Assembly (NCBI GenBank): GCA_902492755.1
Contig: CABUNB010000016.1
Location: forward strand, 1-47,096
DNA from: an uncultured Collinsella sp.
GTDB lineage: Bacteria > Actinomycetota > Coriobacteriia > Coriobacteriales > Coriobacteriaceae
Reading direction: 5' to 3'
DNA length: 47,096 bases
Every line of letters starts with the position of its first letter. The first letter of the stretch is position 1. The position numbers and the translations under genes are program-made. The notes under the pieces were generated by a model. The model searched no databases and was not told the origin of the DNA. It saw only the letters and a program-made list of their open reading frames with translations. Of the stretch, positions 26,539-34,397 are shown piece after piece.

Positions 26539-27753
26539 TTAGCAAGTGGGGTATTCGCCCTCCCAGACGATGCGACGGTACTGATCCGGATCGGTGTCGC
26601 CTTCGGTGGAGAAGCAGAGCACGGAGCTCGTCTTGTCCAGGCCGATGAGCTCCTTGAGCTTGGCGTACTCGGGATCGAGCATGAGGGTCTCGACCAGGCC
26701 GGTGGTCACCGCGCCGGACTCGCCGGAGATGACGCGCGGGTCGCCCTTCTCGGGAGCGCCCAGGGTGCGCATGCCGCGAGCAGTGACCCAGTCGGGGCAG
26801 GACACGAAAGCGGTAGCGTGGTTGCGCAGGATATCCCAGCCCAGGATGTTGGGCTCGCCACAGCACAGGCCGGCCATGATGGAGGGCATGTCGCCGTCCA
26901 CGATGCGCGGGTCGCCGTCGCCGGCGGCAGCGCCCTTGTACAGGCAGGCGGCCGGAGCGCACTCGACCACGACAAAGGTGGGCGGGTTATCGGGATACAG
27001 GTTGGTGAAGTAGCCCACCACGGCACCGGCCAGCGAGCCTACGCCAGCCTGGACAAAGACGTGCGTCGGGCGGTTGATGGCCATCTCGCGCAGCTGCTCG
27101 GCAGCCTCGGAAGCCATGGTGCCGTAGCCCTCCATGATCCAAGACGGGATCTTCTCGTAGCCCTCCCAGGCGGTGTCCTGAACGATGACGCCGCGCTCGC
27201 AGGCATCGGCCTCGGCGGCGGCCATGCGCACGCACTCGTCGTAGTTGACCTCTTCGATGGTCACCGTAGCGCCCTCGGCGGCGATGTTATCAAAGCGGGG
27301 CTTGGTGGAACCCTTGGGCATGTGCACGACAGCCTTCTGGCCCAGCTTGTTGGCAGCCCATGCCACGCCGCGGCCATGGTTGCCGTCAGTGGCGGTAAAG
27401 AAGGTGGCCTGGCCAAAGTCCTTGGCAAGCTGATCGGAGGTCAGGTAATCGAAGGTGCACTCGGCAACGTCCTTGCCGGTCTCGTCGGCAATGTAGTTGG
27501 CCATGGCAAACGAACCGCCCAGGACCTTAAAGGCGTTGAGGCCAAAGCGATAGCTCTCGTCCTTAACGCACAGGTTGGACAGGCCCAGGCGTGCAGCCTG
27601 GCCATCCAGGCGGGCAAGCGGAGTGACGGTGTACTGGGGGAACGACTGGTGGAAGGCACGGGCCTTCTTCACGTGGTCGAGGCTCATGATTCCCAAGTGC
27701 TTGTCATCGCTCTTGGGCATCGTGTTGCCCGCCCACTGGATCTTATCGGCCAT
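26539..27753 (-). CDS. ygeX: diaminopropionate ammonia-lyase
   Basis: A PLP enzyme that splits 2,3-diaminopropionate to pyruvate and two ammonia. The 404-residue product is a fold type II PLP protein: the Schiff-base lysine is in NAFK (Lys76), followed by the phosphate-binding-type GGSFA, TDGNHGRGVAW, and VQAGVGSLAGAV near residue 235. The length equals the E. coli YgeX family. It is the first gene of the leftward ygeX-ygeY-ygeW unit and diverges from the PAS/HTH regulator across 276 bp. Confidence 0.93.
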   Translation of the reverse strand: MADKIQWAGNTMPKSDDKHLGIMSLDHVKKARAFHQSFPQYTVTPLARLDGQAARLGLSNLCVKDESYRFGLNAFKVLGGSFAMANYIADETGKDVAECTFDYLTSDQLAKDFGQATFFTATDGNHGRGVAWAANKLGQKAVVHMPKGSTKPRFDNIAAEGATVTIEEVNYDECVRMAAAEADACERGVIVQDTAWEGYEKIPSWIMEGYGTMASEAAEQLREMAINRPTHVFVQAGVGSLAGAVVGYFTNLYPDNPPTFVVVECAPAACLYKGAAAGDGDPRIVDGDMPSIMAGLCCGEPNILGWDILRNHATAFVSCPDWVTARGMRTLGAPEKGDPRVISGESGAVTTGLVETLMLDPEYAKLKELIGLDKTSSVLCFSTEGDTDPDQYRRIVWEGEYPTC

Positions 27754-27844
27754 ACGGTGAACTCCTTAAGTCCTCTCTTGCCGGCCCCCGCATACGCGTT
27801 TCAGCCCGATCCCATTCGCAGGCTGAACTTTTATGTGGATGCCA

Positions 27845-27901
27845 AACAAAAAGTTTGTTAGTAATGTTCTATCACACTTTTTGATTGGCATATCTAACGA
27901 A
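27845..27901. promoter_or_regulatory. candidate operator between ygeX and its divergent regulator
   Basis: The gap 27754-28029 contains AACAAA-aag-TTTGTT (27845-27859), and TTTGTTAG (27854-27861) reappears inverted with one mismatch as CTAACGAA (27894-27901). A/T content is high compared with the flanks. These are likely sites for the adjacent regulator. I cannot place promoters for either gene with confidence. Confidence 0.4.
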
Positions 27902-28029
27902 TTGTTTGTTGCCGTAATCGGTACTTTTTCGCCGCCGAACGGTCATGAATTGCCTTGTTGATGGATTTGTTTGCGGTCAAGTGTGGTTTATGGCAAAGTG
28001 TGCCCAAACTAATTTTTAGGAAGGCACCC

Positions 28030-28683
28030 ATGACCCCCGCACAGATTGAGTTTTACAAGCGCCTCGCACACGGTCTGGCGCTCCAATTTGGTCCCAACTG
28101 CGAAGTCGTCGTCCACGACCTGGAAACCGAGGACGTGGACCACTCCATCGTGGTGATCGAAAACGGCCACGTCAGCGGGCGCAAACTGGGTGACGGTCCC
28201 AGCCATATTGTGTTTGAGTCCATGCACGAGGACACCACCGACGTGCACGACCGCGAGCCATACCTCACCAAAACCGCCGATGGCAAGCTGCTCAAGTCCT
28301 CGACTATCTTTATCCGCAACGACGAGGGCAAGCCCGTCGGCATTTTGGGCATCAACTTTGACATTACGCTTATGAAGGCTTTTGAGCGTTCGCTCGACGC
28401 CTTTACCGGCACCGGCGGCACGGGCTATACCGAGCCCGAGCCCATTACCAAGAACATCGGCGACCTGCTCGAGGACCTGCTGCACGAGTGCGAGCAGTTT
28501 GTGGGCAAGCCCGCGGCACTCATGACCAAAGACGAGCGCATTCGTGCCATTGGCTACCTCGACCGTCGCGGCGCCTTCCTCATTTCCAAGTCGAGCGAGC
28601 GCGCCTGCGAGTTCTTTGGCATCTCCAAGTACAGCTTCTATAGCTACCTCAATGAGGCCAAGGCTGCTGCCGGCGACAAGTAG
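28030..28683 (+). CDS. YheO-like PAS/helix-turn-helix transcription regulator
   Basis: The 217-residue product fits the YheO-like family: an N-terminal PAS-type sensor domain (about residues 5-120: LAHGLALQFGPNCEVVVHDL, later PVGILGINFDIT) and a C-terminal helix-turn-helix (about 160-215: RIRAIGYLDRRGAFLISKSS, EFFGISKYSFYSYLNEA). The PAS domain may sense a ligand or redox state. The ATG at 28030 has AGGAAGG upstream; the open frame continues 25 codons further. Divergent position next to ygeX suggests it controls the ygeX-ygeY-ygeW genes. A stem without a T run (28686-28722) follows. Confidence 0.82.
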   Translation: MTPAQIEFYKRLAHGLALQFGPNCEVVVHDLETEDVDHSIVVIENGHVSGRKLGDGPSHIVFESMHEDTTDVHDREPYLTKTADGKLLKSSTIFIRNDEGKPVGILGINFDITLMKAFERSLDAFTGTGGTGYTEPEPITKNIGDLLEDLLHECEQFVGKPAALMTKDERIRAIGYLDRRGAFLISKSSERACEFFGISKYSFYSYLNEAKAAAGDK

Positions 28684-28766
28684 GCACTCGCCTGGATTGC
28701 CCCTCCCCTTTTGGGCGCGAGTTCTGGAAAGCACGAATCCAAGACCGAGCAGCTTGGGAAGTTCCA

Positions 28767-28772
28767 TATAAT
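28767..28772 (+). promoter_or_regulatory. -10 site upstream of the membrane-protein gene
   Basis: TATAAT lies 35 bp before the ATG at 28807. No good -35 is found at 16-18 bases upstream. Confidence 0.4.
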
Positions 28773-28806
28773 CGATGTCATTAGTATTTCGAAAGGATGG
28801 GACAGA

Positions 28807-29793
28807 ATGGCGTTGAGCAAGGCATCATGCACCGGTCGCGGATTGATTCCGGCAATTGGTGGACATGTGCACCGCATGTTCGATGAGGGTGAAGACGACC
28901 TGTTTTCGCTGAGCCTTGACGATGTGATGGATGATCGCCCGTGGACCGCCGACGAACTCATGGGCGGCGGGGCTCGCCCGTCAAACCCCAATCCCGCACT
29001 TGTGCCTAAGTCCGCACCTGCGCCGACTCCTGCGCAGTCGCCTGTTTCGACGCCCGCGCCTACGCCCGCACCCACTTCGGCGCCCACACCCGCTCCCCGC
29101 CCCGCAAGCGACCCGTCCGAGACGGCGGCATTTCTCGCTGCAGCGACGAAGGGCAAATCGGCCGACAGCACCGTTATGTACAGCGCCCAGCAGTTGCCTG
29201 TTCCTGCGGCACGCAAGCCTCCGGTTGCAAGGCTCGATGAGCCCGTCGCCCATCAGGTTGCCTACGATTCCTGGACTGCAGCCGATCTGGATGAGACCTC
29301 CACCGGCATGCCGGCGCTCGACGTTCCAGTTAACCCGCTTTTTGCCGCCAACACGAGCGCCGCGAACTATGAGGGCGGTGCGGCATATTCCGATTATTCC
29401 GATGACTATGCTGGCACCAGTCGCATCGAGACCGAGGATTATGGCACCGCATCGAGCGATTATCTCAACGATCCGTACGCTGCCACGCCCGCACCGGAAT
29501 ATGACCCGGAGGCCGCGCCCGCACCGGCGTATACCAAAAGCACGGGCGAAGAGCGCTTCGCCGATTATTACGCCGAGGAAAAGGCGTTGCGTTTCTCGGA
29601 ATTTCCGCAGGCAGTCAAGGTTGCCTTTATCGCCATTATCATTGTCCTGCTCGGTGTCATTGCGTTTGAGGGATTCCAACTGTTCCGCGGCCCCACCCAA
29701 GCGGAGTCGGAGACCCAGCAAAAAGAGGACGATAACCAGTACCTGGACATCAACACCCTCAAGGGCGACCCCAACGACGGAGACGACGAATAG
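28807..29793 (+). CDS. single-pass membrane protein with Pro/Ala-rich region, unknown function
   Basis: I do not recognise this 328-residue protein. It has an acidic N-terminal part (MFDEGEDDLFSLSLDDVMDD), a Pro/Ala/Thr-rich stretch of about 40 residues made of repeated AP-TP units (about residues 62-100), an Asp/Tyr-rich middle (YSDYSDDYAG, EPEYDPEA type), one membrane helix at about residues 271-293 (VAFIAIIIVLLGVIAFEGF), and an acidic 35-residue end. No signal peptide is seen, so the long N-terminal part may be cytoplasmic. The ATG at 28807 follows AAAGGATGGG. It stands alone between a promoter-like site and a terminator. Confidence 0.7.
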   Translation: MALSKASCTGRGLIPAIGGHVHRMFDEGEDDLFSLSLDDVMDDRPWTADELMGGGARPSNPNPALVPKSAPAPTPAQSPVSTPAPTPAPTSAPTPAPRPASDPSETAAFLAAATKGKSADSTVMYSAQQLPVPAARKPPVARLDEPVAHQVAYDSWTAADLDETSTGMPALDVPVNPLFAANTSAANYEGGAAYSDYSDDYAGTSRIETEDYGTASSDYLNDPYAATPAPEYDPEAAPAPAYTKSTGEERFADYYAEEKALRFSEFPQAVKVAFIAIIIVLLGVIAFEGFQLFRGPTQAESETQQKEDDNQYLDINTLKGDPNDGDDE

Positions 29794-29826
29794 CGAGGGC
29801 TGAAGGCGGCCGCAGGATCCCGCATC

Positions 29827-29852
29827 CAGCACCGGCTTCTAAGTGCTGTTTT
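29827..29852 (+). terminator. terminator after the membrane-protein gene
   Basis: CAGCAC (29827-29832) pairs with GTGCTG (29843-29848), followed by TTTT. It is 34 bp after the stop codon. Confidence 0.7.
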
Positions 29853-29863
29853 GTCATCCAGCT

Positions 29864-29973
29864 ACACTTTTCCGGATAATTTGCCTATCGAATTTGACAC
29901 TTTTCCGAAGTTTTAAGGTGCCTATTTCGACACTTTTCCGTACTTTTACACGGCTGATTTCGACACTTTTCCG
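29864..29973. repeat. 33-bp tandem repeat (four copies)
   Basis: ACACTTTTCCG begins at 29864, 29897, 29930 and 29963, exactly 33 bp apart, with partly conserved sequence between (TTTCG just before each). The period is a multiple of three, and one minus-strand frame (29854-30072 and beyond) reads 11-residue units of the form RKSVEI. I see no ribosome site for that frame and do not call it a gene. The rest of 29853-30190 holds the leader hairpins below. Confidence 0.8.
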
Positions 29974-30072
29974 AATGGAAGCCGAATAATCACTTGGGAA
30001 CCAACGCCGTTCACGCATCATTTCGCAGGCGGCGCTTGATTTCTGTCCGTACACGTTGATAGACTCCATCGT

Positions 30073-30136
30073 GCCCGCAAGGAGCGGGCGCGTTTTATCC
30101 AGAGTCGGGGTAGAGAGTTGGCTCCACGATCCCGAC
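30073..30136 (+). promoter_or_regulatory. hairpins in the leader of the 30191 gene
   Basis: GCCCGC (30073-30078) pairs with GCGGGC (30084-30089) and is followed by GCGTTTT, a short terminator-like form. Next, GTCGGG (30104-30109) pairs with CCCGAC (30131-30136). Together they could be an attenuator 55-118 bp before the next start codon. Confidence 0.35.
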
Positions 30137-30190
30137 GCCAACCGACCAAGAGGCACGGTGGCCCTGCCAACATCGATGAAAGGAGTCCGT

Positions 30191-30613
30191 ATGGACAATT
30201 TCTCCGTGCGCAGCGAGCGTAACTTCCACAACCTGATCGTCAAGCCAAAACGAATGCATCTCCTGGACGAGCCGAGCGGCTATGCCTCGGCCATGGCCAA
30301 GAGCAGCCTCTCCCACCAGATGCGCTTTACGGTGCAGGTGCTCGAGGAAGAGCTCTGCACCGCCGGCGACCCGCACGTACTGCAGATCAAGCTGCTTGGA
30401 GACGACTCGCGCGAGCCGTCGAGCTGGAAGCTCTTCGCCGACGGCGCGTGCGTCGCGGACGGATCCGGCGCTTTTGCACGCGAGTGCCTCTGCGAGGGAG
30501 CCGAGGTGTTTTTGGACCTGTGCCGCAACGCCGTCGAGGCTGCCGAGCTGCGCCAGTGGAGCCAGAGGGAGTACGAGCTGCTGAGTGCCGCGCGCGGGAT
30601 TGCGGGAATGTAG
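30191..30613 (+). CDS. hypothetical protein, 140 residues
   Basis: I do not recognise this protein. It has no membrane segment or signal peptide, is mixed charged, and has a mid part rich in acidic residues with cysteines (ECLCEGAEVFLDLCRNAV) and an amphipathic C-terminal helix (EAAELRQWSQREYELLSAAR). The ATG at 30191 has AAAGGAG five bases upstream, which supports translation. Hairpins precede it. It ends 172 bp before the restriction-modification operon and is likely separate from it, since a TATAAT lies in that gap. Confidence 0.65.
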   Translation: MDNFSVRSERNFHNLIVKPKRMHLLDEPSGYASAMAKSSLSHQMRFTVQVLEEELCTAGDPHVLQIKLLGDDSREPSSWKLFADGACVADGSGAFARECLCEGAEVFLDLCRNAVEAAELRQWSQREYELLSAARGIAGM

Positions 30614-30735
30614 GCGAACGCACCCGCCACGCGAGACCGCGACAGCGTTGTTGGCAAGATTGTCTCTGCCTGACTCTTTGATTCCACGCCTGACCGTTCA
30701 CCCGTTCGCCTCAACAGTCACAAGCAATGCAACGC

Positions 30736-30741
30736 TATAAT
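30736..30741 (+). promoter_or_regulatory. -10 site of the type I restriction-modification operon
   Basis: TATAAT lies 45 bp before the ATG at 30786, within an A/T-rich patch. The best -35 is weak (TCAACA at 30711, 19-base spacing). Confidence 0.45.
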
Positions 30742-30785
30742 TCTGTAAACGCATTTGTATTGCATTTCGAGCGATGGGAGCACAG

Positions 30786-30998
30786 ATGCCCGATAGCTAC
30801 AAGCAGCTCATCAAGAGCAACCCCGACGAAACCGAGATCAGGAGCTTCCTGGTGGACGGCGACCAGGTCTCCGTGACCCTGCGCATCCCCGATACCCTGC
30901 GTGACGCTGCGAAGGAAGAGGCGGCCCTCCGGGGCATGAGCTTCTCCGCCTTCGTGCGCACGTGCATGATCGAAGAGCTCGCGAAGAAGGGGGCATAA
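30786..30998 (+). CDS. small ribbon-helix-helix-like protein
   Basis: The 70-residue product looks like a CopG/Arc-type DNA-binding protein: a beta strand (VSVTLRIPDTL) followed by two helices (RDAAKEEAALRG, then MSFSAFVRTCMIEELAKK), the MetJ/Arc layout often found in antitoxins or autoregulators. The ATG at 30786 has GGGAG five bases upstream; an in-frame ATG at 30774 lacks this. It ends 2 bp before the GIY-YIG gene and leads the hsdM operon, so it may control the operon. It could also be an antitoxin to its neighbour. Confidence 0.7.
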   Translation: MPDSYKQLIKSNPDETEIRSFLVDGDQVSVTLRIPDTLRDAAKEEAALRGMSFSAFVRTCMIEELAKKGA

Positions 30999-31000
30999 GC

Positions 31001-31834
31001 GTGATTCGGGTCAAGACCTTCACCGTCCAGCTCATAGACGCGCAGCCGGACCGCATACGTATTTGCCGCATCGACGGCGAGTCGCTTGTGACCGTCGTCG
31101 TTCCGAGGGAGGACCTTGCCGAGGCGAAGTCGCTGCCGAACATCCCGCAGCGCGGCATCTACTACCTGCTCGACGAGGACCACGGCAACGTGAGCCGCGT
31201 CTACGCTGGGCAGACGACCCAGGGTATCGCCCGGCTCGACGCACACAAGGCAAAGAAGGAGTTCTGGAACAAGGCCGTCATGTTCCTCGATGACGATCAG
31301 AACATCAGCAGGGACGCGCTGGACGTCCTCGAGGCGAAGGCTATCGACTACGTGCGCACCCACGGCTCGTACGAGACTGACAACTCGGCGACGCCCAAGC
31401 CCTACGTCGACCCGTACAAGGAAGAGGCCGTCGAGCGCCTGCACGAGAGGATCCTCTTCAGGATGTCAGCTCTGGGGTACGACCTCGACAGGGTCGACCA
31501 GGGTCCCGCCGGCGCCTCGGTCGTCTTCCATACGAAGAAGAACGGTATACGCGGGGCGGGGCGCTACGACAAGGCCACTGGGCACTTCACGGTTCTCGCC
31601 GGCTCGAAGGTGAACCTCTCCAAACCCGCGCTGAAGAACGCGGCCGTCGCGGCTGCGCGCAGGGAGATCTTCGGCGATTCGGGCGGTATCGTAGAGCTCG
31701 CCGAAGATCTTGAGTTCCCGACGCCCAGCGCCGCGGCGGTGTTCGTGCTCGGTGGCAGCCAGAACGGCTGGACCGAATGGGTAAGCGACGACGGAGAAAC
31801 GCTCAACCAAGTCTATAGAAGCGAGGAAAACTAG
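31001..31834 (+). CDS. GIY-YIG nuclease-domain protein with DUF4357
   Basis: The 277-residue product has a GIY-YIG-type domain: GIYYLL (GIY at residues 52-54), then RVYAGQT (YAG at about 68-70 in place of YIG) and ARLDAHK, with a later Glu (LEAKAIDYV). The C-terminal half resembles DUF4357 (GAGRYDKATGHFTVLAGSKV). Such proteins are often seen beside type I restriction genes; their role is not established, and a nuclease or DNA-end function is inferred. The start is GTG at 31001 with AAGGGGG upstream. The stop abuts the hsdM ATG, so the two are tightly coupled. Confidence 0.78.
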   Translation: MIRVKTFTVQLIDAQPDRIRICRIDGESLVTVVVPREDLAEAKSLPNIPQRGIYYLLDEDHGNVSRVYAGQTTQGIARLDAHKAKKEFWNKAVMFLDDDQNISRDALDVLEAKAIDYVRTHGSYETDNSATPKPYVDPYKEEAVERLHERILFRMSALGYDLDRVDQGPAGASVVFHTKKNGIRGAGRYDKATGHFTVLAGSKVNLSKPALKNAAVAAARREIFGDSGGIVELAEDLEFPTPSAAAVFVLGGSQNGWTEWVSDDGETLNQVYRSEEN

Positions 31835-34396
31835 ATGAACAAGCAGCAATTGGCATCAAAGATATGGGAATCCGCCAACAAGATGCGCTCGAAAATCGAG
31901 GCAAACGAATACAAGGACTACATCCTGGGCTTCATCTTCTACAAGTTCCTTTCCGAGACCGAAGTTGCCCGCCTGAAGGCGCGTGATTTCGCCGAAGAGG
32001 ATTTGCCGAGCCTCGTGGAAGACGACGAAGAGACGGTCGAGTTCGTCAAGGGCGAGTGCGGCTACTTCATCGCCTACGAAAACCTCTTCTCCACCTGGGT
32101 CTCCAAGGGCGGCGACTTCGAGATTTCGAACGTTCGCGACGCCCTCAATGCCTTTAGCCGCAACATCGACCCTGCTCGCAAGCGCGTCTTCGACGGCATC
32201 TTCGACACGCTGCGGACCGGTCTCTCCAAGCTCGGCACCGACGCACGGAGCCAGTCCAAGGCCGCTCGCGACCTCATCTACCTCATCAAAGACATCCCGA
32301 TGGACGGTCGCCAGGACTACGACGTGCTCGGCTTCATCTACGAGTACCTCATCAGCAACTTCGCCGCCAACGCCGGCAAGAAGGCAGGCGAGTTCTACAC
32401 GCCGCACGAAGTGTCCATGCTCATGAGCGAGATAGTCTCATGGCACCTGGCCGGACGCGAGAACATCACCATCTACGACCCCACGAGCGGGTCCGGCTCG
32501 CTGCTCATCAATATCGGCAAGGCCGTGGCGCGACGCAACGGCGACCCGGACTCCATCAAATACTATGCGCAGGAGCTTAAGGAGAACACGTACAACCTCA
32601 CACGTATGAATCTGGTCATGCGCGGAATACTCCCCGACAACATCGTAGCGCGCAACGGCGACACGCTCGAAGACGATTGGCCCTGGTTCGACACGGTCGA
32701 GAACAAGGACGAGACCTACGATCCGCTGTTCGTCGATGCCGTTGTGTCGAACCCCCCTTACTCCCAGAATTGGGACCCGGAAGACAAGGAGCTCGATCCG
32801 CGCTTCAAGTTCGGCGTCGCTCCCAAATCCAAAGCCGATTACGCCTTCCTTTTGCATGATTTGTACCATTTGCGCCCTGACGGGATCATGTGCATCGTCC
32901 TGCCCCACGGCGTGCTGTTCCGCGGCGGCGAGGAGGGCACCATCCGCAAGAACCTGGTGGAGGACCGCCATATCCAGGCAATCATCGGGCTTCCTGCCAA
33001 CATCTTCTTCGGCACCGGCATCCCGACCATCGTTATGGTGCTCCGCAAGCAGCGCGAGAGCAGTGACGTGTTGATTGTGGATGCCTCAAAGCACTTTGTG
33101 AAAGAAGGCAAAAACAACAAACTGCGTGCGAGCGATATACGCCGCATCGTGGACGCGGTCACGACTGGGGCGACCGTCGACAAGTTCAGCCGTCTGGTGA
33201 CCATCGACGAGATACGCGCCAACGATTACAACCTCAACATTCCGCGCTATGTTGATTCATCCGAAGCTGCTGAGAGTTGGGACGTGTATGCCACCATGTT
33301 CGGTGGGGTTCCGAAAGCCGAGGTCGATGCTCTCGACCGCTACTGGAAAGTGTGGCCAAGCCTGAAGGGCCAGCTGTTCGGTGAGGGCGGCGGGTCGTGC
33401 CTTGCTTCCATGACGGACGACGTGGCGGCAACGGTGAAGGCCAACGCCGACGTCGTTTCTTTCCTGGCGGGGTATCGAGATGCGTTGGCTCATCTGCCCG
33501 CAGAGCTGCGGAAGAGGTTGGTAGACGACTCATCGCAGGTTGATGCCGTGGCCGAGGAGGATTATATCGCAGAGCGGCTCCGCGACGCCCTCTCTGGTGT
33601 CGCGCTCGTCGACGGGTACGATGCCTACCAAGCTCTCGACGATGCGTGGACGGGCATCTCCGGCGACCTCGAGGTTATCCAAACCGAGGGCAAAGGGGCT
33701 GTGCGCAAAGTCGATCCGAATATGGTGATAAAAAAGAAGAACGGCAAAGACGTCGAGGTGCAGGATGGCTGGACGGGCCGCATCTTGCCGTTTGCGCTCG
33801 TCCAAGAACAGCTGCTCGCCGACGATGTCAAGGAAATCTCCGCGCGCGACTCCCGTTTAAGTGAGATCTCCCAAGAACTCGACGAGATTCTCGATAACCT
33901 CGATGAGGAGGAGAAGAGCTCGAGCGATGTTTTCAGCGATGACGGCGCGTTCGTGGCGGCGTCCCTCAAGAAGGCCGTGAAAAGCATCGGCAAGCATCCG
34001 GACGGCGACTTCGAGCGGGGCCTCGTGCGCGCTCAGTCCCTGCTCGACGAGGAGAAAAATCTCAAAAAGGCAAGGAAGGAGGCGCTTGTCGCGCTCGAGG
34101 AGAAGACCAAGGAGGTTATCGAGGGCCTGACCGACGCCCAGTGCGACGAATTGCTTGCTGCGAAGTGGATTGAGCCGCTGCAATCTGATTTGCTCGAGCT
34201 GCCCAATGCTGTCGTAAGCGACTTCATCGCAAAGGTCGTCGCACTGAACGCAAAGTACGCGACAACCTATTCGGACGTATGCAACCAGATTGCAGAGGCG
34301 GAAAACGAGTTGGCAGCGATGCTGGGCCAGCTCACGGGCAACGAGCACGATATGGCGGGCATTGCTGAGCTGCGGAAACTGTTGGGAGGTGAATAG
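31835..34396 (+). CDS. hsdM: type I restriction-modification DNA methyltransferase subunit
   Basis: HsdM transfers methyl groups to adenine N6 at sites chosen by HsdS. The 853-residue product has the N-terminal HsdM domain (residues ~1-150), the SAM-binding motif DPTSGSGS (215-222) and the catalytic NPPY (306-309), then a target-proximal part. From about residue 480 there is a long extension with coiled-coil character (ISQELDEILDNLDEEEKSS and a Lys/Glu-rich helix region), making it longer than the 500-residue classical form but like many long HsdM proteins of gut Gram-positives. The ATG follows GAGGAAA. It is transcribed with the GIY-YIG gene and hsdS. Confidence 0.95.
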   Translation: MNKQQLASKIWESANKMRSKIEANEYKDYILGFIFYKFLSETEVARLKARDFAEEDLPSLVEDDEETVEFVKGECGYFIAYENLFSTWVSKGGDFEISNVRDALNAFSRNIDPARKRVFDGIFDTLRTGLSKLGTDARSQSKAARDLIYLIKDIPMDGRQDYDVLGFIYEYLISNFAANAGKKAGEFYTPHEVSMLMSEIVSWHLAGRENITIYDPTSGSGSLLINIGKAVARRNGDPDSIKYYAQELKENTYNLTRMNLVMRGILPDNIVARNGDTLEDDWPWFDTVENKDETYDPLFVDAVVSNPPYSQNWDPEDKELDPRFKFGVAPKSKADYAFLLHDLYHLRPDGIMCIVLPHGVLFRGGEEGTIRKNLVEDRHIQAIIGLPANIFFGTGIPTIVMVLRKQRESSDVLIVDASKHFVKEGKNNKLRASDIRRIVDAVTTGATVDKFSRLVTIDEIRANDYNLNIPRYVDSSEAAESWDVYATMFGGVPKAEVDALDRYWKVWPSLKGQLFGEGGGSCLASMTDDVAATVKANADVVSFLAGYRDALAHLPAELRKRLVDDSSQVDAVAEEDYIAERLRDALSGVALVDGYDAYQALDDAWTGISGDLEVIQTEGKGAVRKVDPNMVIKKKNGKDVEVQDGWTGRILPFALVQEQLLADDVKEISARDSRLSEISQELDEILDNLDEEEKSSSDVFSDDGAFVAASLKKAVKSIGKHPDGDFERGLVRAQSLLDEEKNLKKARKEALVALEEKTKEVIEGLTDAQCDELLAAKWIEPLQSDLLELPNAVVSDFIAKVVALNAKYATTYSDVCNQIAEAENELAAMLGQLTGNEHDMAGIAELRKLLGGE

Positions 34397-34397
34397 T

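Noticed and set aside
29854..30243. 129-codon leftward frame containing RKSVEI-type units
   Set aside because: No ribosome site for any start, overlap with the leader of the 30191 gene, and the open frame can come from the 33-bp period alone.
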